Of a DNA stretch of 64,000 bases, positions 61,959 to 64,000 are shown one piece after another. This DNA is from Streptomyces glaucescens. Lineage in GTDB: Bacteria; Actinomycetota; Actinomycetes; Streptomycetales; Streptomycetaceae. The notes below the pieces were generated by a model that worked only from the letters and a program-made list of their open reading frames with translations, was not told where the DNA came from and searched no databases. Position numbers and translations under genes: made by a program. Numbering within the stretch: position 1 is the stretch's first letter; every line of letters begins with the position of its first letter. The stretch is taken from the NCBI RefSeq assembly GCF_000761215.1, contig NZ_CP009438.1:2809501-2873500 (forward strand). The letters run 5' to 3'.

Positions 61959-62795
61959 TCACAGCTCTCTCGCCAGCCGGTTGATGAAGTCACGCGACCG
62001 CTTCGGGTCGAGCGAGACCTCCTCCACCTTACGGAAGCGTGTTCGGAAGGCACTGAGCTGTGCTTCGGAGTCGATGAAGGCGGAGCCATGAGGCACGTCA
62101 CGCACCACCGTGTCCAGCTTCGTCACGGGACCGCCCACGTACGTCATGGTGCTGCCCGCCCTGGCGAAGCCGTCCAGATCGAACGGAACGACGCGCACAG
62201 TGACGTTGTCGGCTTCGGAGACATCCAGGAGCTTGGTCAGCTGGGCCCGGGAGGCGGCTCGGTCGCCGACCCTGATCCGCAGGGCCGATTCATGGATGAC
62301 CAGCTCGTAGGGGATGGTGATGCGCTGGCCGGCCATCCGGTGGCGGACACGCAACTCGAGTTCGTCCCCGGTGAGTGCGGGGACCCTGCTGGAGAACACC
62401 GCTCGGGCGTACTCCTCCGTCTGCAACAGCCCCGGCACGTAGAGGATGGCGACATCCCGCCTGAACGACGCGTGATGGTTGAGCTCGGACAGGTCCAGGA
62501 ACGAGGTGGGCAGCAAGCCCCGGTACTCCTCCCACCAGCCACGCGTCCGGTCCGTCGCCATGGCCACCAAGGCATCGACGAACTCCGCGTCCATGCAGGC
62601 GTAATGGGACGCGAGGCGGCGCACCCGCTCCTCACTCACGCCCACGAGTCCTGACTCGATGTGGCTCATCTGGACGCGGTTCGCCCCGAGCAGTGCCGCT
62701 GCCTGGACGGCGGTGAGGCCTGCCGCCTCACGGAGCCTGCGCAGTTCGAGTCCCAGGCGCATCTGACGTGCGGTTGGTTCGCGCCTCTGGACCAT
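61959..62795 (-). CDS. XRE-family regulator with DUF5753 (WhiJ-like)
   Basis: 278 residues. The helix-turn-helix lies at ~14-70 (LELRRLREAAGLTAVQAAAL, QMSHIESGLVGVSEERV). The DUF5753 sensor domain follows (ILYVPGLLQTEEYARAV ... VIHESALRIRVGD ... VRVVPFDLDGFARAGS). Such regulators repress developmental genes and are relieved by their DUF397 partner. Divergent from the HATPase gene, a typical arrangement. Confidence 0.93.
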   Translation of the reverse strand: MVQRREPTARQMRLGLELRRLREAAGLTAVQAAALLGANRVQMSHIESGLVGVSEERVRRLASHYACMDAEFVDALVAMATDRTRGWWEEYRGLLPTSFLDLSELNHHASFRRDVAILYVPGLLQTEEYARAVFSSRVPALTGDELELRVRHRMAGQRITIPYELVIHESALRIRVGDRAASRAQLTKLLDVSEADNVTVRVVPFDLDGFARAGSTMTYVGGPVTKLDTVVRDVPHGSAFIDSEAQLSAFRTRFRKVEEVSLDPKRSRDFINRLAREL

Positions 62796-62990
62796 GGTTG
62801 CTCCTCTTCCGGGGGCTGTCTCCGCGATCAGCTTGCTCAGGGTTACACGTTACCCCTACCGTCAGTCACGCGACGCACACCGTGCGAAACCGGGGCTCCG
62901 GAAGCGCACCGCTCCGTCCTGCCACGACGGCTGCGGCAACGACACCGCACGCCCTCGCATGACTCCCCACCGACCTGAAGGAGTTGACGC

Positions 62991-63401
62991 ATGCCCGAGA
63001 ACGAGCCGTGGGAGTACTCCCTCTACATCCCGAACGACGTGCGCGCCGTCACCGTTTGCCGCCGCACCCTCCGCCTGATCCTCACCATGCACGGACTCAT
63101 CGGCCGCGTCGACGTCGCCGAGCTGCTGGCCACCGAGCTGGTCTCCAACGCCGTACGGCACACCAAGGGGCCGGCTGCGCTACGGGTGCGCTGGGCGCCA
63201 CCGGGCACGCTGCGGATCGGGGCGTGGGACGCGGACCCCGAACCTCCCGAGGCTCCCGTCACCTTCGACAGTGCGACGGAGTTGGAGGAAGGGCGAGGGC
63301 TCGCGCTGGTGCGGGCCTGCTCCGATCTGTGGGGGTGGCAGCCGTTGTCCAGGTTCGGCAACCGGGGGAAGTACGTGTGGTGTGAGCTGGAGGCCGCGTG
63401 A
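62991..63401 (+). CDS. HATPase-fold ATP-binding regulatory protein (RsbW/AbaA-like)
   Basis: 136 residues; GAAGGAGTTGACGC precedes ATG. The N-box is ELLATELVSNAVRHTKG and the G-box region is EGRGLALVRACSDLWGW. The protein has only the GHKL ATPase fold, like anti-sigma kinases and the third member of WhiJ/DUF397 clusters. A signalling partner for the regulator next door is likely. The stop overlaps the next start by one base. Confidence 0.9.
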   Translation: MPENEPWEYSLYIPNDVRAVTVCRRTLRLILTMHGLIGRVDVAELLATELVSNAVRHTKGPAALRVRWAPPGTLRIGAWDADPEPPEAPVTFDSATELEEGRGLALVRACSDLWGWQPLSRFGNRGKYVWCELEAA

Positions 63402-64000
63402 TGGTCGGCTCGTCGCACGAGGCACTGCACCGAATTTTCCAGAAGGACCCGGCGCTGTTGACCCGGGCGTTACAGCGGGTCCTGCACGTGCCGTTCCCCG
63501 AGCCCCGGGAGATCGCGGCGCTGAACGTGGACCTGACGGAGATCGAACCGGTCGAACGCCGGGTGGACACTCTCCTGCGGGCGGAGACGGACGAGGGGAC
63601 CTACCTCCTCGTCGTCGAGTCGCAGGGGAAGGCGGACGACCGCAAGCGGGGCAGCTGGCCCTACTACCTTTCCTACCTGTACGAGAAGTACCGGTGCGAG
63701 CCGGTGCTCATCGTCATCACCCAGAGCAGCGCCACGGCGAAGTGGGCCGCGCGGCCGATCCGGTTCGGCTTCCCCGGCTGGAACTCACTCACGGTACGGC
63801 CGCTGGTGCTGGGCCCGGACAACGTGCCCGTGATCGCGGACGAGCGGCAGGCCGAGAGGGACGTACCCCTCGCGGTGCTCTCGGCCATGACACACGGGCG
63901 CGGCCCGCAGGCCCCGGCCATACTGGAATCCCTGGCATCCGCCCTGCGGACCATCGACTCCGACAGTGCCGCGGTCTTCGTGCAGTTCGTCGACTCGTGC
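63401..64000 (+). CDS. PD-(D/E)XK-like nuclease-family protein, 3' end outside window
   Basis: 200 codons are visible, with no stop before the edge. The segment RRVDTLLRAETDEGTYLLVV ESQGK, with Asp and then Glu-x-Gln on a strand, fits a PD-(D/E)XK core. The following WPYYLSYLYEKYRCEPVLIV is typical of the Rpn/YhgA-like (transposase-related) families abundant in Streptomyces. It is coupled to the HATPase gene (TGATG). Codon 24 is TTA (63470-63472), the bldA-dependent leucine codon, so translation is probably developmentally timed. Confidence 0.75.
   Translation, partial: MVGSSHEALHRIFQKDPALLTRALQRVLHVPFPEPREIAALNVDLTEIEPVERRVDTLLRAETDEGTYLLVVESQGKADDRKRGSWPYYLSYLYEKYRCEPVLIVITQSSATAKWAARPIRFGFPGWNSLTVRPLVLGPDNVPVIADERQAERDVPLAVLSAMTHGRGPQAPAILESLASALRTIDSDSAAVFVQFVDSC

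Overview
The window is 64 kb of very GC-rich chromosome with dense, often translationally coupled genes, GTG/TTG starts and strong third-position GC. Chaplins, the melC tyrosinase pair, SsbB, class-E-sortase-type (LAxTG) surface proteins and a WhiJ/BldB-like trio make it a Streptomyces. From memory, the gene order matches the S. coelicolor chromosome from about SCO2670 to SCO2740 (ssbB, tRNA-Arg, chpG, melC2/melC1, chpF, long chaplin, copZ/copA, citA, RecD-like helicase). I could not check this by search.

Layout. 0-7.7 kb: housekeeping genes (FHA protein, PCMT-type methyltransferase, truncated globin, hot-dog thioesterase, EttA, a thioester-domain surface protein, SsbB). 8-12 kb: two coupled dynamin-like/YfjP-like GTPases, one with a long His/Asp-rich head. 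12.4 kb: tRNA-Arg(UCU) with a textbook terminator, then a short accessory stretch. 15-19 kb: short chaplin ChpG with a lysine-rich tail, tyrosinase MelC2/MelC1, two small secreted proteins, ChpF. 19.3-29.8 kb: an eight-gene, almost fully overlapping Wzx/Wzy-type extracellular polysaccharide operon. 29.8-34.1 kb: GH26 hydrolase, ATP-grasp enzyme, and a highly repetitive LPETG protein with a chaplin-like remnant. 34.4-38 kb: ABC permease plus a hydrolase-ABC ATPase fusion. 39-45.5 kb: inositol catabolism genes (iolA/mmsA, iolD, iolB, aldolase-like gene, iolC). 46.4-54.5 kb: stand-alone condensation-domain protein, an island of ten small secreted proteins, and a long sortase-anchored chaplin. 54.6-57.3 kb: CsoR-type operator, copZ, copA. 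57.9-61.7 kb: citrate synthase and RecD2-like helicase. 61.8-64 kb: DUF397 / XRE regulator / HATPase trio and the start of a PD-(D/E)XK-like gene with a TTA codon.

The unusual part is the 48.0-53.5 kb island. As I recall it, this is where S. coelicolor carries its rodlins between the chaplins and the downstream genes. Here there are instead ten small exported proteins in at least five sequence types, most with closely related MRK-type signal peptides: four paralogues with two cysteines and a GNPGAQ core, two with an ECSPQT module, two with four cysteines, and two Pro/Gln repeat proteins. All four GNPGAQ paralogues carry a 17-bp palindrome of the form CGATCTnnnnnAGATCG in their leaders, 22-27 nt before the start codon. 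Two of them are a recent tandem duplication of about 430 bp. Position, signal peptides and cysteine pairs suggest a hyphal-surface or spore-coat protein system beside the chaplins and the polysaccharide operon. The function is inference.
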